Below, piece after piece: positions 37,098-46,493 of a stretch of DNA of 63,152 bases. The notes beneath the pieces were generated by a model. The model did no database searches and was not told the DNA's origin. It worked only from the letters and a program-made list of their open reading frames with translations. The position numbers and the translations under genes were made by a program. The stretch comes from Zunongwangia pacifica (GTDB taxonomy: Bacteria > Bacteroidota > Bacteroidia > Flavobacteriales > Flavobacteriaceae): positions 1 to 63,152 of the forward strand of contig NZ_JAKHSK010000027.1 of NCBI RefSeq assembly GCF_023499215.1, read 5' to 3'. How positions within the stretch are numbered: the stretch's first letter is position 1; every line of letters starts with the position of its first letter.

Positions 37098-37712
37098 TTA
37101 AAATAGTCCGTTTATTTCTCCGTCAATTTTGTTAATAATGTCGCCAAGATCTTCGGGATTATCTACAAAGTTAATGTTATCTACATCAACGATTAATAAA
37201 TTTCCTTTGTCGTAATTGTGAACCCAGGCTTCATAGCGTTCGTTAAGCCGACTTAAATAGTCGATGGAAATCGAGTTTTCATACTCTCTTCCCCGTTTTT
37301 GTATTTGGGCAACCAAATTAGGGATACTGCTTCGTAAATAAATAAGCAAATCTGGGCCTTGTACTACACTTTCCATTAGTTCGAACAAGGATCTGTAATT
37401 CTCAAAATCCCTATTGGTCATCAAACCCATGGCATGTAGGTTAGGAGCAAAAATATGGGCGTCCTCATAAATGGTACGATCCTGAATGATTTTTTTACCA
37501 CTTTCCCTAATCTGCAATATTTGTCTAAACCTGCTGTTTAGAAAATAGATTTGCAGATTAAAAGACCAACGTTCCATCTTGTTGTAGAAATCTTCAAGAT
37601 AAGGGTTTTCCAGAACGTCTTCATAATGGGGTTCCCATCTATAGTGTTTGGCGAGTAATCTTGTTAGTGTGGTTTTACCAGCACCAATATTCCCTGCAAT
37701 CGCTACATGCAT
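37098..37712 (-). CDS. Deoxynucleoside kinase
   Basis: 204 residues from the ATG at 37712; an in-frame start at 37820 would add 36 residues of non-family sequence. The P-loop GNIGAGKTT (7-15), the IQDRTIYEDAHIF motif with the catalytic/ERS-like acidic and arginine residues, and RGREYENSIS lid arginines place it in the dCK/dGK-like family. It phosphorylates salvaged deoxynucleosides, which fits the CNT importer elsewhere in the window. Confidence 0.92.
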   Translation of the reverse strand: MHVAIAGNIGAGKTTLTRLLAKHYRWEPHYEDVLENPYLEDFYNKMERWSFNLQIYFLNSRFRQILQIRESGKKIIQDRTIYEDAHIFAPNLHAMGLMTNRDFENYRSLFELMESVVQGPDLLIYLRSSIPNLVAQIQKRGREYENSISIDYLSRLNERYEAWVHNYDKGNLLIVDVDNINFVDNPEDLGDIINKIDGEINGLF

Positions 37713-38026
37713 AATCGTTATTCTTCGCTTAGTTTGTTTGGATAAATTTTTAGGGTGTAAAGATACAAGATTTACTTCAGCATACTTTTTACAAACGCCA
37801 CTAATTCTTACAAAATACAAAAATCCTGAAACTTAAATCACTTTCATCGAAATTTAAGTAACTGAGGCCTAAGGTATAGAATCTTAACTTTCTTATGTAA
37901 GAATACGATGATTTTATGTTTTTTTTAAACTTTATTCGATAGCCGAGATTAAATGTTCCCAGACTTGTCGCGTTTTAAAAATGTATTATGCAAATTAAAT
38001 GTTTTGTGGCTTTGTCCCGAAGATAG
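37713..38026. other. Intergenic with repeat copy C
   Basis: No gene. It holds one copy of the dispersed 25-bp repeat (37931-37955), described separately. Confidence 0.5.
37931..37955. repeat. Dispersed 25-bp near-palindromic repeat, copy C (inverse orientation)
   Basis: Read on the minus strand it differs from copy B at 43731-43755 in 3 of 25 positions. The core on the plus strand is TTCGATAGCCGAG. Confidence 0.6.
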
Positions 38027-38950
38027 TTAAGAAGCATACGTGTTAGCCCGCACACTTTTTCGGTATTGGTTAGGGGTAATACGTTCCAGTTTTTTAAACT
38101 GGCGGTTAAAATAGCTAACATTATTAAATCCAGCCTGAAATGCAATATCGGCCAGTTTATCTGAAGTTTGCTGAATTAACTTCTTTGCAAACTTTATACG
38201 TTCACCGTTTAAATAATCGATAGGGCTTTCACCAAGCGTATTCCTAAAGGTTTTATAGAAGTTAGAGCTACTCATACAGGCTTTTGCGGCCAATTCGTCT
38301 ACAGAAATGTTTTTGGACAAATTTTCACGCATATATTTTACAATAAAAGCCATACGATTATTATCAAAAAGGGAAGAATTATCCAGCAATATTAATTTTG
38401 CTTTGGTTTGAAGAAGCCTAATGACCAGTTCTTTTACCATAAGATCCAGCAAAACATCTTTAGCTTTTTCGTCACTTAAAAAAGTTTTAAAAATACGATT
38501 TAAAACATATTGTACCTGTACGTTATTTTCCAGATGGGCTGAAGTTACCTGAAGGTCGTAATTGTCGTTTTCAAACTCTACCCTTGTATTCTCATTAAAG
38601 TAATTTACGGTCTCCTGAATTTTATCGGGATCTATACCAAGCGCCAGGCAGCGGGTAGGCGAGGCTGTTGTCGCCATAGGGAAATCGATAATCATTTTTT
38701 CGTGAGAAGGGAGAACTACACTTTCACCGGGAAAAAAATCGAAAGGTTCATGGTTTTTTAAATGCATAATCTTTTTACCAGAAAGCATGCTGGCTATAAT
38801 GGGATAAGAAAATTGTAAGTCCACTTTCTCTACCACCTGTTGCGTTTCAAAAACATTGAGCTCGGCATAATCTGCACTGTAAATCGTACGGTTCTCAATA
38901 AAGGTTTGCAGCTTTCTGCAACTCTCATATTTTAAAAGATTATCATTCAA
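38027..38950 (-). CDS. AraC-family transcriptional regulator
   Basis: 307 residues. The start must be TTG at 38950 (or the ATT before it): an in-frame TAG stands three codons upstream, and the nearby ATG at 38946 is out of frame. The N-terminal sensor half has LSGKKIMHLKNHEPFDFFPGE. The C-terminal AraC double helix-turn-helix reads NISVDELAAKACMSSSNFYK and LADIAFQAGFNNVSYFNRQFK. It is divergent from an aldehyde dehydrogenase-DUF779 pair, which it most likely controls. Confidence 0.92.
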   Translation of the reverse strand: MNDNLLKYESCRKLQTFIENRTIYSADYAELNVFETQQVVEKVDLQFSYPIIASMLSGKKIMHLKNHEPFDFFPGESVVLPSHEKMIIDFPMATTASPTRCLALGIDPDKIQETVNYFNENTRVEFENDNYDLQVTSAHLENNVQVQYVLNRIFKTFLSDEKAKDVLLDLMVKELVIRLLQTKAKLILLDNSSLFDNNRMAFIVKYMRENLSKNISVDELAAKACMSSSNFYKTFRNTLGESPIDYLNGERIKFAKKLIQQTSDKLADIAFQAGFNNVSYFNRQFKKLERITPNQYRKSVRANTYAS

Positions 38951-39063
38951 AATTCGCTAAATTATTAAATCGATAGAAATGTAGTAATTAAAAATAGGAA
39001 AGTTCAATTTTTAAAACAAATAATTATAGAATTTTAAGTTTAAATATTAAAAACATAGTTATT

Positions 39064-40563
39064 ATGAGTTATTCTAAACCAAAATTCCAAGAAAAATATG
39101 GCAATTATATTAACGGAGCATTTGTAGATCCTATCGATGGCGAGTATTTTGATAATTATTCTCCGGTAGATAATTCGCTTATTGCAAAGTTTCCAAGATC
39201 TAAAGAAGCCGATGTAAAAAAGGCGATCGAAGCTGCTAATGCCGCTAAAGAAGAGTGGGGGGATACCTCGGTTACCGAGCGTTCGGCCATACTTAATAAG
39301 ATCGCAGATATTCTAGAAGAAAACCTGGAGCATTTTGCGCAAATTGAAACTTCAGATAATGGTAAAGCCATTCGTGAAACCTTGAATGCCGATCTTCCCC
39401 TGGCAGTAGATCATTTTAGATATTTTGCTTCAGTAATTAGAGCTGAAGAAGGCAGTGCTTCAGAATTAAATAAAAATACCCTCTCATTAATCATTCAGGA
39501 ACCATTAGGAGTGGTGGCACAAATTATTCCGTGGAACTTTCCGTTGTTAATGATGGCCTGGAAAGTAGCGCCCGCCTTAGCTGCCGGAAACTGTATCGTG
39601 TTAAAACCGGCAGAACAAACTCCGGCTTCAGCAACGATATTTGCTGAAAAAGTAGGGCATTTATTACCAAAAGGCGTATTAAACGTGATTCATGGTTTTG
39701 GTCCAGAAGCTGGGAAACCTTTGGCTTCCAGCCCAGATGTAGATAAAGTGGCTTTTACGGGAGAAACTACAACCGGGCAGTTGATTATGCAATATGCTTC
39801 TAAAAACCTGCATCCGGTAACGATGGAACTTGGAGGGAAATCGCCTAATGTTTTCTTTAATAGCGTGATGGATCATGATGATGAGTTTTTAGATAAATGT
39901 ATTGAAGGCGCGGTTTTATTTGCCTTAAATCAGGGGGAAGTGTGTACCTGTCCTTCCCGGTTATTAATTCAGGAAGATATTTATGAAGCTTTTATCGAAA
40001 AGGTTATCGCCAGGACAGAGGCTATAAAAATGGGCGATCCGTTTAATCCCGATACCATGATGGGAGCACAGGCTTCTAACGATCAGCATGAGAAAATTCT
40101 ATCATATATAAATATTGGTAAAGAAGAAGGTGCTGAAATTTTAACAGGTGGGGAGGCTGCAAAACTGGACGGCGATTTAGGTAATGGATTTTATGTAAAA
40201 CCAACAATTTTAAAAGGACACAATAAAATGCGCGTTTTTCAGGAAGAGATTTTTGGCCCGGTAGTTTCGGTCTGTACTTTTAAGGATGAAGCTGAAGCTA
40301 TAGAAATTGCCAATGATACCCTTTATGGATTAGGCGCAGGAGTATGGACAAGGGATGCGCATCAATTATATCAAATTCCGCGAGCGATAAAAGCAGGTCG
40401 TGTTTGGGTAAATTGCTATCACGATTATCCTGCACACGCGCCGTTTGGGGGGTATAAAAAATCTGGTTTTGGTCGCGAAAATCACTTAATGATGCTTAAT
40501 CATTATCGCCAATCTAAGAATATGCTTATTTCTTACGACAAGAATAAACTGGGATTCTTTTAG
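39064..40563 (+). CDS. Aldehyde dehydrogenase (NAD-dependent)
   Basis: 499 residues, full length. The class motifs are all present: [25 protein letters not shown], general-base Glu255 in [10 protein letters not shown] and the nucleophile Cys294 in [11 protein letters not shown], with a second cysteine at 296 as in acetaldehyde dehydrogenases of the ExaC/AldB group. It would oxidise short aldehydes to acids. AraC upstream and DUF779 3 bases downstream form a well-known gene set with this enzyme. Confidence 0.94.
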   Translation: MSYSKPKFQEKYGNYINGAFVDPIDGEYFDNYSPVDNSLIAKFPRSKEADVKKAIEAANAAKEEWGDTSVTERSAILNKIADILEENLEHFAQIETSDNGKAIRETLNADLPLAVDHFRYFASVIRAEEGSASELNKNTLSLIIQEPLGVVAQIIPWNFPLLMMAWKVAPALAAGNCIVLKPAEQTPASATIFAEKVGHLLPKGVLNVIHGFGPEAGKPLASSPDVDKVAFTGETTTGQLIMQYASKNLHPVTMELGGKSPNVFFNSVMDHDDEFLDKCIEGAVLFALNQGEVCTCPSRLLIQEDIYEAFIEKVIARTEAIKMGDPFNPDTMMGAQASNDQHEKILSYINIGKEEGAEILTGGEAAKLDGDLGNGFYVKPTILKGHNKMRVFQEEIFGPVVSVCTFKDEAEAIEIANDTLYGLGAGVWTRDAHQLYQIPRAIKAGRVWVNCYHDYPAHAPFGGYKKSGFGRENHLMMLNHYRQSKNMLISYDKNKLGFF

Positions 40564-40566
40564 AAT

Positions 40567-40929
40567 ATGACTTATAAACGAGTGGATATAACCAAACAGG
40601 CTGCAATGTTGTTAAAAGAGCTTAAAGCAGAACACGGTGAGGTGATTTTTCACCAAAGCGGTGGCTGTTGCGATGGTTCGTCGCCAATGCTGCTGCCAAA
40701 AGAAGATTTCTATCTGGACGATAATGATATTTATTTAGGTGAAGTGGGACAGGTATCTTTTTATATGAGCCACGATCAATTTGAATATTGGAAACATACG
40801 CATCTTACTGTAGATGTCACCCCGGGTAGAGGAGCGAGCTTTTCTTTGGAAATCCCTAAGGGTAAAAGGTTTATTATAAGATCCCGAATGCTTACCAAAG
40901 AAGAGCATGAGCATTTTAATTCTTTATAG
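40567..40929 (+). CDS. DUF779 domain protein
   Basis: 120 residues, a complete DUF779: AEHGEVIFHQSGGCCDGSSP, FYMSHDQFEYWKHTHLTVDV and GRGASFSLE. The paired cysteines in GGCCDGS suggest metal or thiol chemistry. It directly follows the aldehyde dehydrogenase, the usual partner of this family; its activity is not known. Confidence 0.9.
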   Translation: MTYKRVDITKQAAMLLKELKAEHGEVIFHQSGGCCDGSSPMLLPKEDFYLDDNDIYLGEVGQVSFYMSHDQFEYWKHTHLTVDVTPGRGASFSLEIPKGKRFIIRSRMLTKEEHEHFNSL

Positions 40930-41081
40930 AGTTATAAAAAAAAAATTGCTCTATATCGATCATATTGATGCTGAAAATACGAATTTTAAAAAGTCGAAAT
41001 TCGATAAAAAGCAATAAACTTTTTGCAATGAAGAACATAGAATTTAAAGTTGGTTAGGTTTAGGTTGTTATTTCCATTTGC

Positions 41082-41109
41082 ACAAGCCGTTTTTAATTAA
41101 ACGGCTTGT
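41082..41109. terminator. Hairpin terminator between convergent genes
   Basis: An 11-bp stem ACAAGCCGTTT / AAACGGCTTGT with a 6-base loop. ATTTTTTAT follows on the plus strand, so it ends the aldehyde dehydrogenase operon and may also serve the opposing gene. Confidence 0.85.
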
Positions 41110-41114
41110 ATTTT

Positions 41115-41495
41115 TTATAAACTGTTTGAGATAAGTTGTTTTAAGGCTGAATTTTCATAACATTCACCGCATTTTGAGAATGTCCATAGGCAATCTGAAA
41201 AATCGGTAAGCATGTGGAAACACAAGCCTATAAAAATCAGTTTAAAAATGCCTTTTTTCAGGAAAACAGCCCCTAGAATATAGCAGATAATGGCAATTTG
41301 CGAATGTAACGGATGAAAACCAATTCCGCAGCGATGTGGATCAAAAACAGGACTGGCAAAAACATGATCTAAATCTACCAGCATTGTTGCTGCCAAGATG
41401 ATCCAATTTTGTTTCCAGTTTTTTTTGTCAAAAAAATAGGCGATAAATCCTATCGCCAAAAAATGCATGGAGTAATGAAAAATAGACTGTAGCAA
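41115..41495 (-). CDS. DUF6122 membrane protein
   Basis: 126 residues from a TTG at 41495. The N-terminal LQSIFHYSMHFLAIGFIAYFF is part of the conserved family block, so the ATG at 41468 would remove it. The family core LVDLDHVFASPVFDPHRCGIGFHPLHS is present, with several membrane segments. The histidine and aspartate pattern resembles membrane metal-dependent hydrolases (YdjM/LexA-binding-like), but the function is unknown. Last gene of a three-gene operon. Confidence 0.82.
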   Translation of the reverse strand: MLQSIFHYSMHFLAIGFIAYFFDKKNWKQNWIILAATMLVDLDHVFASPVFDPHRCGIGFHPLHSQIAIICYILGAVFLKKGIFKLIFIGLCFHMLTDFSDCLWTFSKCGECYENSALKQLISNSL

Positions 41496-41503
41496 AATAG
41501 AAC

Positions 41504-41827
41504 TTAAGATTCGTTATTTTCTGAAGGTGTTTCGGGACGTAATAATTTGATTAATTTTCTATTAAGGTGAATATACCTTACAATCCCAACCGACAAAAAT
41601 ATAATACTCACTGAAAATGCACCGTATCCTAGCCAATGTAATTCTGGATACTCTTTAATTTGAAGCAAAGCAAGCCCGCCAATAAGTAAATACAGGGACG
41701 CTCTAATATAGGCAAGTAACGTGCGCTCGTTGGCAAGTTTTGTTCTTTCCAACGCAAGATGTTCCCTGATGAGTTTCTCATCGATGATCCTTGTTTTAAA
41801 TGGGTTACTCAGTTTTACTTTTCTCAT
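41504..41827 (-). CDS. DUF202 membrane protein
   Basis: 107 residues from the ATG at 41827; a TTG at 41842 is less likely. DUF202 core: LALERTKLANERTLLAYIRASLYLLIGGLALLQI, then a second pair of membrane helices. The family occurs in bacteria and in yeast Vtc proteins, with unknown biochemical role. It sits between the DASS permease (18 bases) and the DUF6122 gene (8 bases). Confidence 0.88.
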   Translation of the reverse strand: MRKVKLSNPFKTRIIDEKLIREHLALERTKLANERTLLAYIRASLYLLIGGLALLQIKEYPELHWLGYGAFSVSIIFLSVGIVRYIHLNRKLIKLLRPETPSENNES

Positions 41828-41845
41828 AATTAAAAGCTTCAAAAA

Positions 41846-43636
41846 TTAAACTTCAAATGGGAAAAACATTGGGATGATAAACGATGCTGCAATCCAAATA
41901 ATGAAATTTAATGGTGTTCCAAACTTTAAAAAATCATTAAACTTATAGTTTCCGGCGCCATAAACCATGGTGTTCGTTGGGTAGCTCACCGGTGTCATAA
42001 AAGTTAAGGAGCAGGCAAACATCACCCCAATCAAAAATGGTTTCTCACTTAATTGTAAAGTACCGGCAAGGCTTATCACGATAGGAGCCATTAATGCTGC
42101 TGCGGCTTTACTGCTTAAAATATTTGTAGATAGAAAGGTAATAAGAAATATTAAACTTAATATAATACGTGGATCAAGATCGCCAATTTGCTCAAAGATA
42201 AATTGAGAAATCACTTCAGATCCGCCTGTTTTTTCTAGCGCTTTTCCCATAGAAAGTACCCCGGCCATCATAAAAATAACTTTCCATTCTATAGCATCGT
42301 AGGCTTCTTTAGGTTTTAAAATAGAAGTGGTAACCAGCAATAAACTACCAATCATTGCGCTTATTAGTATCGAGGTTAGGTTTAAGGCTGCCGATAAAAC
42401 GACCCCCAGCGTGATGAGTAAAGCCGGGATCGCTTTTTTATAATTTACTTTTTTAGCCTGATAATTCGATAAAACCACCATTAATTTTCTTGAAGTTAAC
42501 GCCTGAATATCTTTTTGTGCGGCATACAATAATAGCATATCGCCTTCTTTTAAAACCACATTCGAGAAATCCTGAGTAATAATTTCTTTACGGTGCCTAA
42601 GTGCCAGTACTGAAGCATAATAAATATTCCTAAAGTTTAACTGTCGTAAAGAACGCTCGGCTAAAGGAGAGCCGTAAGGGATCATTACTTCGTAGATCGT
42701 TTTTTCCTCTTTATTCTCGTTTTTCTTTTCAGCTTCAAGAAGATCTGTTTTATCCCCAATTAAGGCATAACCGCCTTTATCCATCAATTCTGAAAGATGT
42801 TGAGGATCGATTAAAATTTTCATCGAATCTTCAGCTCTTAGCACCGTATCACCATTAATTTCGTACATACGATGATGCTTTCTTTTAATCGAAAGAATTT
42901 GTGCCCCATACTGGCTTACCAGTTTCGATTTCACGATAGAATGGTCTACATCTGTACTATCCTTACTTAAAACTACTTCGGCTAAATAATTTTGCGCTTC
43001 CTTGGTTAAACCACTTTCGTGAGCCTCTACGCGTTTAGGTAACAACCACGGACTTACAAAAATAAGGTAGGTTAAACCAATGGCCAGTAAACATAAAGCC
43101 GGTAAAGTAAACTCGAACATATTAAACGGCTCCAGTCCGCTTTTTTTTGCAATTCCACTCACCAAAATGTTTGTTGAGGTCCCTATTAAAGTACAGGTGC
43201 CCCCAAATAAAGCCGAAAAAGAAATTGGGATTAGTAATCGTGCCGGGCTTATACCGGTTTCTCTACAAACCAGTAAGGCCATGGGGATTAAAATAGCGAC
43301 TACAGCGGTATCATTTATAAATGCTGAAAATAAGGCAGCAGAAAAGCAGAAAATCATGAGGGCAAAAACATAATTGATTTTTGCGATCCTAATAATCTTA
43401 TCGCTAAAACTATCGATAATCCCACTTTTAAAAATAGCGGCGCTAACCACAAACATACAGCCCAGCGTGATGGTAGCAGGATGATTAAATCCTGAAAAGC
43501 CTTCTTCAGGACTAAGAACCCCGCTTACAATAAAAAGCGCCATGATAAGGATCGATGTGGTATCGATCGAGAAATAATCCTTAATAAAGAGGAATATTCC
43601 TATAAAAATAATCGCCGTAGTAATGTAAAGTTCCAT
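41846..43636 (-). CDS. SLC13/DASS-family permease with two TrkA-C (RCK_C) domains
   Basis: 596 residues from the ATG at 43636. Two transporter halves with signatures such as FSGFNHPATITLGCMFVVSA, FINDTAVVAILIPMAL and GTCTLIGTSTNILVSG flank a soluble middle with two RCK_C-like domains (GAQILSIKRKHHRMYE, then YGSPLAERSLRQLNFRNIYY). Such proteins move sulfate, dicarboxylates or other anions with Na+. Sulfate is possible given the sulfur genes 10 kb away, but nothing in the sequence decides it. Confidence 0.88.
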   Translation of the reverse strand: MELYITTAIIFIGIFLFIKDYFSIDTTSILIMALFIVSGVLSPEEGFSGFNHPATITLGCMFVVSAAIFKSGIIDSFSDKIIRIAKINYVFALMIFCFSAALFSAFINDTAVVAILIPMALLVCRETGISPARLLIPISFSALFGGTCTLIGTSTNILVSGIAKKSGLEPFNMFEFTLPALCLLAIGLTYLIFVSPWLLPKRVEAHESGLTKEAQNYLAEVVLSKDSTDVDHSIVKSKLVSQYGAQILSIKRKHHRMYEINGDTVLRAEDSMKILIDPQHLSELMDKGGYALIGDKTDLLEAEKKNENKEEKTIYEVMIPYGSPLAERSLRQLNFRNIYYASVLALRHRKEIITQDFSNVVLKEGDMLLLYAAQKDIQALTSRKLMVVLSNYQAKKVNYKKAIPALLITLGVVLSAALNLTSILISAMIGSLLLVTTSILKPKEAYDAIEWKVIFMMAGVLSMGKALEKTGGSEVISQFIFEQIGDLDPRIILSLIFLITFLSTNILSSKAAAALMAPIVISLAGTLQLSEKPFLIGVMFACSLTFMTPVSYPTNTMVYGAGNYKFNDFLKFGTPLNFIIWIAASFIIPMFFPFEV

Positions 43637-44005
43637 GGTTAAAAAGTAAACCACCTCAGGGCAAACCCGTGAGGCATTGGTTAAGACATTATTTTTATTC
43701 CAAGGTCTTCCGATCCCATCAGGATCATAGCATTTAATCTCGATTATCGAGTAAACCTAGGTTGACCGATTTAATTTTAATACTTGTAATTAAGCATTGG
43801 TTAATCTGATAAATAACGTATATTTTTTAAGCATTTAATTTTAAAGAAATCATAAACTATTTATAGCTGATGCAAAATAGTTGGTATTCCAGATTGGATT
43901 TGAATATCAGTCAACTAAAAGATGATGATCAAATTTACACTTATTAAAAATAGAATAGAGACAGTAGGCTAGAAGTTAAAATTGCCTATTTTGTCGTAAA
44001 AAATA
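43637..44005. other. Divergent intergenic region with repeat copy B
   Basis: No gene. It holds the repeat at 43731-43755 and A/T-rich sequence. The promoters of the permease and of the DinB gene should lie here, but I see no confident TAnnTTTG box. Confidence 0.45.
43731..43755. repeat. Dispersed 25-bp near-palindromic repeat, copy B
   Basis: Contains the perfect dyad CTCGAT-T-ATCGAG. It shares 23 of 25 bases with 5381-5405 and 22 of 25 with the inverse of 37931-37955. Confidence 0.65.
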
Positions 44006-44515
44006 ATGATGAAAAATAACCAACCTGAAGTCTGGTTAAGAGGAGCATTACCAGATATCCCAAAATTATTGCAACCGGCTGCACATGCGCTTTTACAATC
44101 TAAAGAAGAGGTTTTTAAATATACCGAAGATTTTCCTGAAGCGTTACTTTGGGAGAAACCTGCCGGAAGAGCCAGTGTTGGCTTTCATCTACAACATATT
44201 ACCGGAGTTTTAGACAGGATGTTAACTTATGCCGAAGAAAAACCGCTCTCTAAAAAACAATTTGAATACCTGCGCAATGAAGGTGTAGAAAATCCAGAAG
44301 TGAAAATGGATGATTTGACTCATGCTTTTTCTGAAAAAGTAGATGAGGCGTTGAAAATTTTTAAAAACACTCCTGAAGCGATCCTGACTGAACAAAGAGG
44401 TGTGGGCCGAAAACAATTACCTTCTAGTGTTATTGGATTGTACTTTCATGCCGCAGAACACAGCCAACGGCATATTGGGCAAATGCTGGTAACGATTAGT
44501 GTGTTGAAACCGTGA
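44006..44515 (+). CDS. DinB-family protein
   Basis: 169 residues. Helical DinB/YfiT-like fold with the metal-binding histidine set: GFHLQHITGVLDRML, then YFHAAEHSQRHIGQML near the C-terminus. Members are putative thiol-dependent S-transferases or metal-dependent hydrolases; the substrate is unknown. Standing alone, divergent from the DASS permease operon. Confidence 0.85.
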   Translation: MMKNNQPEVWLRGALPDIPKLLQPAAHALLQSKEEVFKYTEDFPEALLWEKPAGRASVGFHLQHITGVLDRMLTYAEEKPLSKKQFEYLRNEGVENPEVKMDDLTHAFSEKVDEALKIFKNTPEAILTEQRGVGRKQLPSSVIGLYFHAAEHSQRHIGQMLVTISVLKP

Positions 44516-44702
44516 ATTTTAAAAATTCGAAACATTATAAAATCAATAGCAACTTGTTTTTAGCCTAAAAATCGATTATTTTTAATGCTCATCTTTTGAA
44601 GTCATTGTTACTGCCATTTCTAAAAAAAAATCAATAAATGATCCATAATGCCAATAATAGTACTCCGGTTAAAAGTGTTTTTATGTTGAGAAAATTCTTA
44701 AC

Positions 44703-45653
44703 CTAAAACAATTCCGATAATTTCCCTAAATCTACGTTTCCGCCTGAAATGATTAAGCCTATTTGCTTGTTTTTAAATTTGGCGGGTTCTTTTAAAATGG
44801 CAGCTAATGCAACAGCGCTGGAAGGTTCTACGACAATTTTCATGCGTTCCCAGATTAATTTTAGCGCATTTTTAATTTCGTCTTCAGTAACCCGAATAAT
44901 TTCTTCAACGTGTTTTTGAATGATCGGGAAGTTTTTGTCGCCAAGTTGCGTTTTTAGTCCGTCAGCAATGGTATTAATGCTTTCGTTGGTCTCAATCTTT
45001 CCTGAAATTAGGGAGCGATACGCATCGTCTACTTCAAAAGGTTCCGCGCCTATTGTTTTTGTGCTTTGAGCAAATAAATTTACAGCCAGGGCAGTACCAC
45101 CAATAAGTCCGCCACCACCAACGGGCGTTATCACGATATCAAGATTGGGCTTTTTTTGAAGCAATTCTAGAGCAGCTGTTCCCTGTCCTAAAATCACCTC
45201 GATGTCATTAGAAGGATGTACAAAAGTAGCTCCTTTTTCATTTACGATTTTTAGAGCTGTTTCTTCACGATCTTTTAGGGTAGCAGGGCATTCGGTAATA
45301 TTTCCGCCGTAGGTTTTTACTGCATCTTTTTTAACCTGCGGAGCATTCGAGGGCATCACAATATAAGCAGGAACACCTAAACTTTTTGCGGCCAGCGATA
45401 AAGCCTGCGCGAAATTCCCCGAAGAATGGGTTACGACTCCCTTTTGCTGATCCTCCCGGCTAAGCTGTAAAATGGCATTGGTGGCGCCACGCATCTTAAA
45501 AGCACCCATTTTTTGAAAATTCTCACATTTAAAAAAGATAGCGCATCCCGCAATTTCGTTGATTAAGGTTGAACTTAAAATTGGCGTTTTATGAATATAA
45601 GGAGCGATACGCTCGTGTACTTGTAATAATCTTTCTTGGTTGAAAACTTCCAT
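44703..45653 (-). CDS. Threonine/serine dehydratase or serine racemase-like PLP enzyme
   Basis: 316 residues from the ATG at 45653; an upstream start at 45680 is less likely. A fold-type II PLP enzyme: KCENFQKMGAFKMRGA with Lys53, the asparagine loop SSGNFAQALSLA, and the phosphate-binding glycines TPVGGGGLIGG. The short form lacks a C-terminal ACT domain, so it is not the allosteric biosynthetic IlvA. The candidates are catabolic threonine dehydratase, serine racemase or hydroxyaspartate dehydratase. Confidence 0.88.
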   Translation of the reverse strand: MEVFNQERLLQVHERIAPYIHKTPILSSTLINEIAGCAIFFKCENFQKMGAFKMRGATNAILQLSREDQQKGVVTHSSGNFAQALSLAAKSLGVPAYIVMPSNAPQVKKDAVKTYGGNITECPATLKDREETALKIVNEKGATFVHPSNDIEVILGQGTAALELLQKKPNLDIVITPVGGGGLIGGTALAVNLFAQSTKTIGAEPFEVDDAYRSLISGKIETNESINTIADGLKTQLGDKNFPIIQKHVEEIIRVTEDEIKNALKLIWERMKIVVEPSSAVALAAILKEPAKFKNKQIGLIISGGNVDLGKLSELF

Positions 45654-46039
45654 AAAAATAACTGCTGAAATTGAGTGCAAAAGTAACCAATTTCAGCAGT
45701 AGTAAAAAGATCTTTTAAGACTTAAATTGAATTTAACCGGATAGTTTTAATCGGTTATTTTATGATGTATTTTGTGTTATTTTTTTCTCCTATTTTTTTA
45801 ATCTTTATGCGCTTTGAGAAAGAAAATTTCGTCATCTGCGTGGCGAATTTAGTTTTTAATGGGGATCGATAACATTTAATGTTTCGATTTCATCCTTTGG
45901 TAGTGTTATATGATACTATCAAGGATAAGGAGTAAAGCTTAAAACTTAAACCTTCAATAATTTTTTTTTCAAAATTTATGTGGCAAACCTGCCAGATTAA
46001 GTTATCACTGGCAGGTTTGCATTTTTCATCGTAGTATTA
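45654..46039. other. Intergenic, hairpin only
   Basis: No gene. A perfect 13-bp hairpin lies at 45983-46020; the rest is A/T-rich. Confidence 0.5.
45983..46020 (-). terminator. Probable terminator after the USP gene
   Basis: GCAAACCTGCCAG (45983-45995) and CTGGCAGGTTTGC (46008-46020) form a perfect 13-bp stem with a 12-base loop, 19 bases past the stop. No good T-run follows on the minus strand; ATTTTT follows on the plus strand. Confidence 0.65.
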
Positions 46040-46483
46040 TTACTCTTCAATAGGAACCGTAAACACCGGAATTTTCGATTGCTTTAGGATTTCCATAGCA
46101 ACACTTTCAGCAAAAAGATGATAAAAGAATCCGTGTTTATGGGTGCCCACTATCATCATGTCTGTTTTAAGCTTTTTCGCTTCTTCCAAAATAGTCTCAA
46201 CAGTAGATCCCTGAATAAGCAGGGCTTCAGACGCTATATTTTTTTCGATAAAAGAATCGCAAAGCTGTTGTAACATGCGGTGTTCCTGCCTAAACTCTTC
46301 GGCTTTGGTATTACGAATATATTGTGGGCCAACGTTGTATCCTATAAAATCGGGATCGGGCTCAGCGACATGAACCAACCATACTTTAGCTTCAAATTTT
46401 TCAGCGAAGCTTTCGGCATACGTAAGCATTTCGCCTACGGTTTCATTAAAGTCTACGGCAACTAAGATGTTTTTGATGAGCAT
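46040..46483 (-). CDS. Universal stress protein
   Basis: 147 residues, one UspA domain: ILVAVDFNETVGEML at the start, the DMMIVGTHKHGFFYHLFAESVAMEIL nucleotide-loop region (G-x2-x-G-x9-G/S style) and IPVFTVP at the end. Cytoplasmic, nucleotide-binding. It follows the hydroxyacid dehydrogenase by 10 bases, so the two are probably co-transcribed. Confidence 0.92.
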   Translation of the reverse strand: MLIKNILVAVDFNETVGEMLTYAESFAEKFEAKVWLVHVAEPDPDFIGYNVGPQYIRNTKAEEFRQEHRMLQQLCDSFIEKNIASEALLIQGSTVETILEEAKKLKTDMMIVGTHKHGFFYHLFAESVAMEILKQSKIPVFTVPIEE

Positions 46484-46493
46484 AATTTATCGA

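Noticed and set aside
43758-43767. TAGGTTGACC shared with the IS end at 63047-63056, possible IS remnant
   Set aside because: Only 10 bases match, with no extension on either side; chance is enough.
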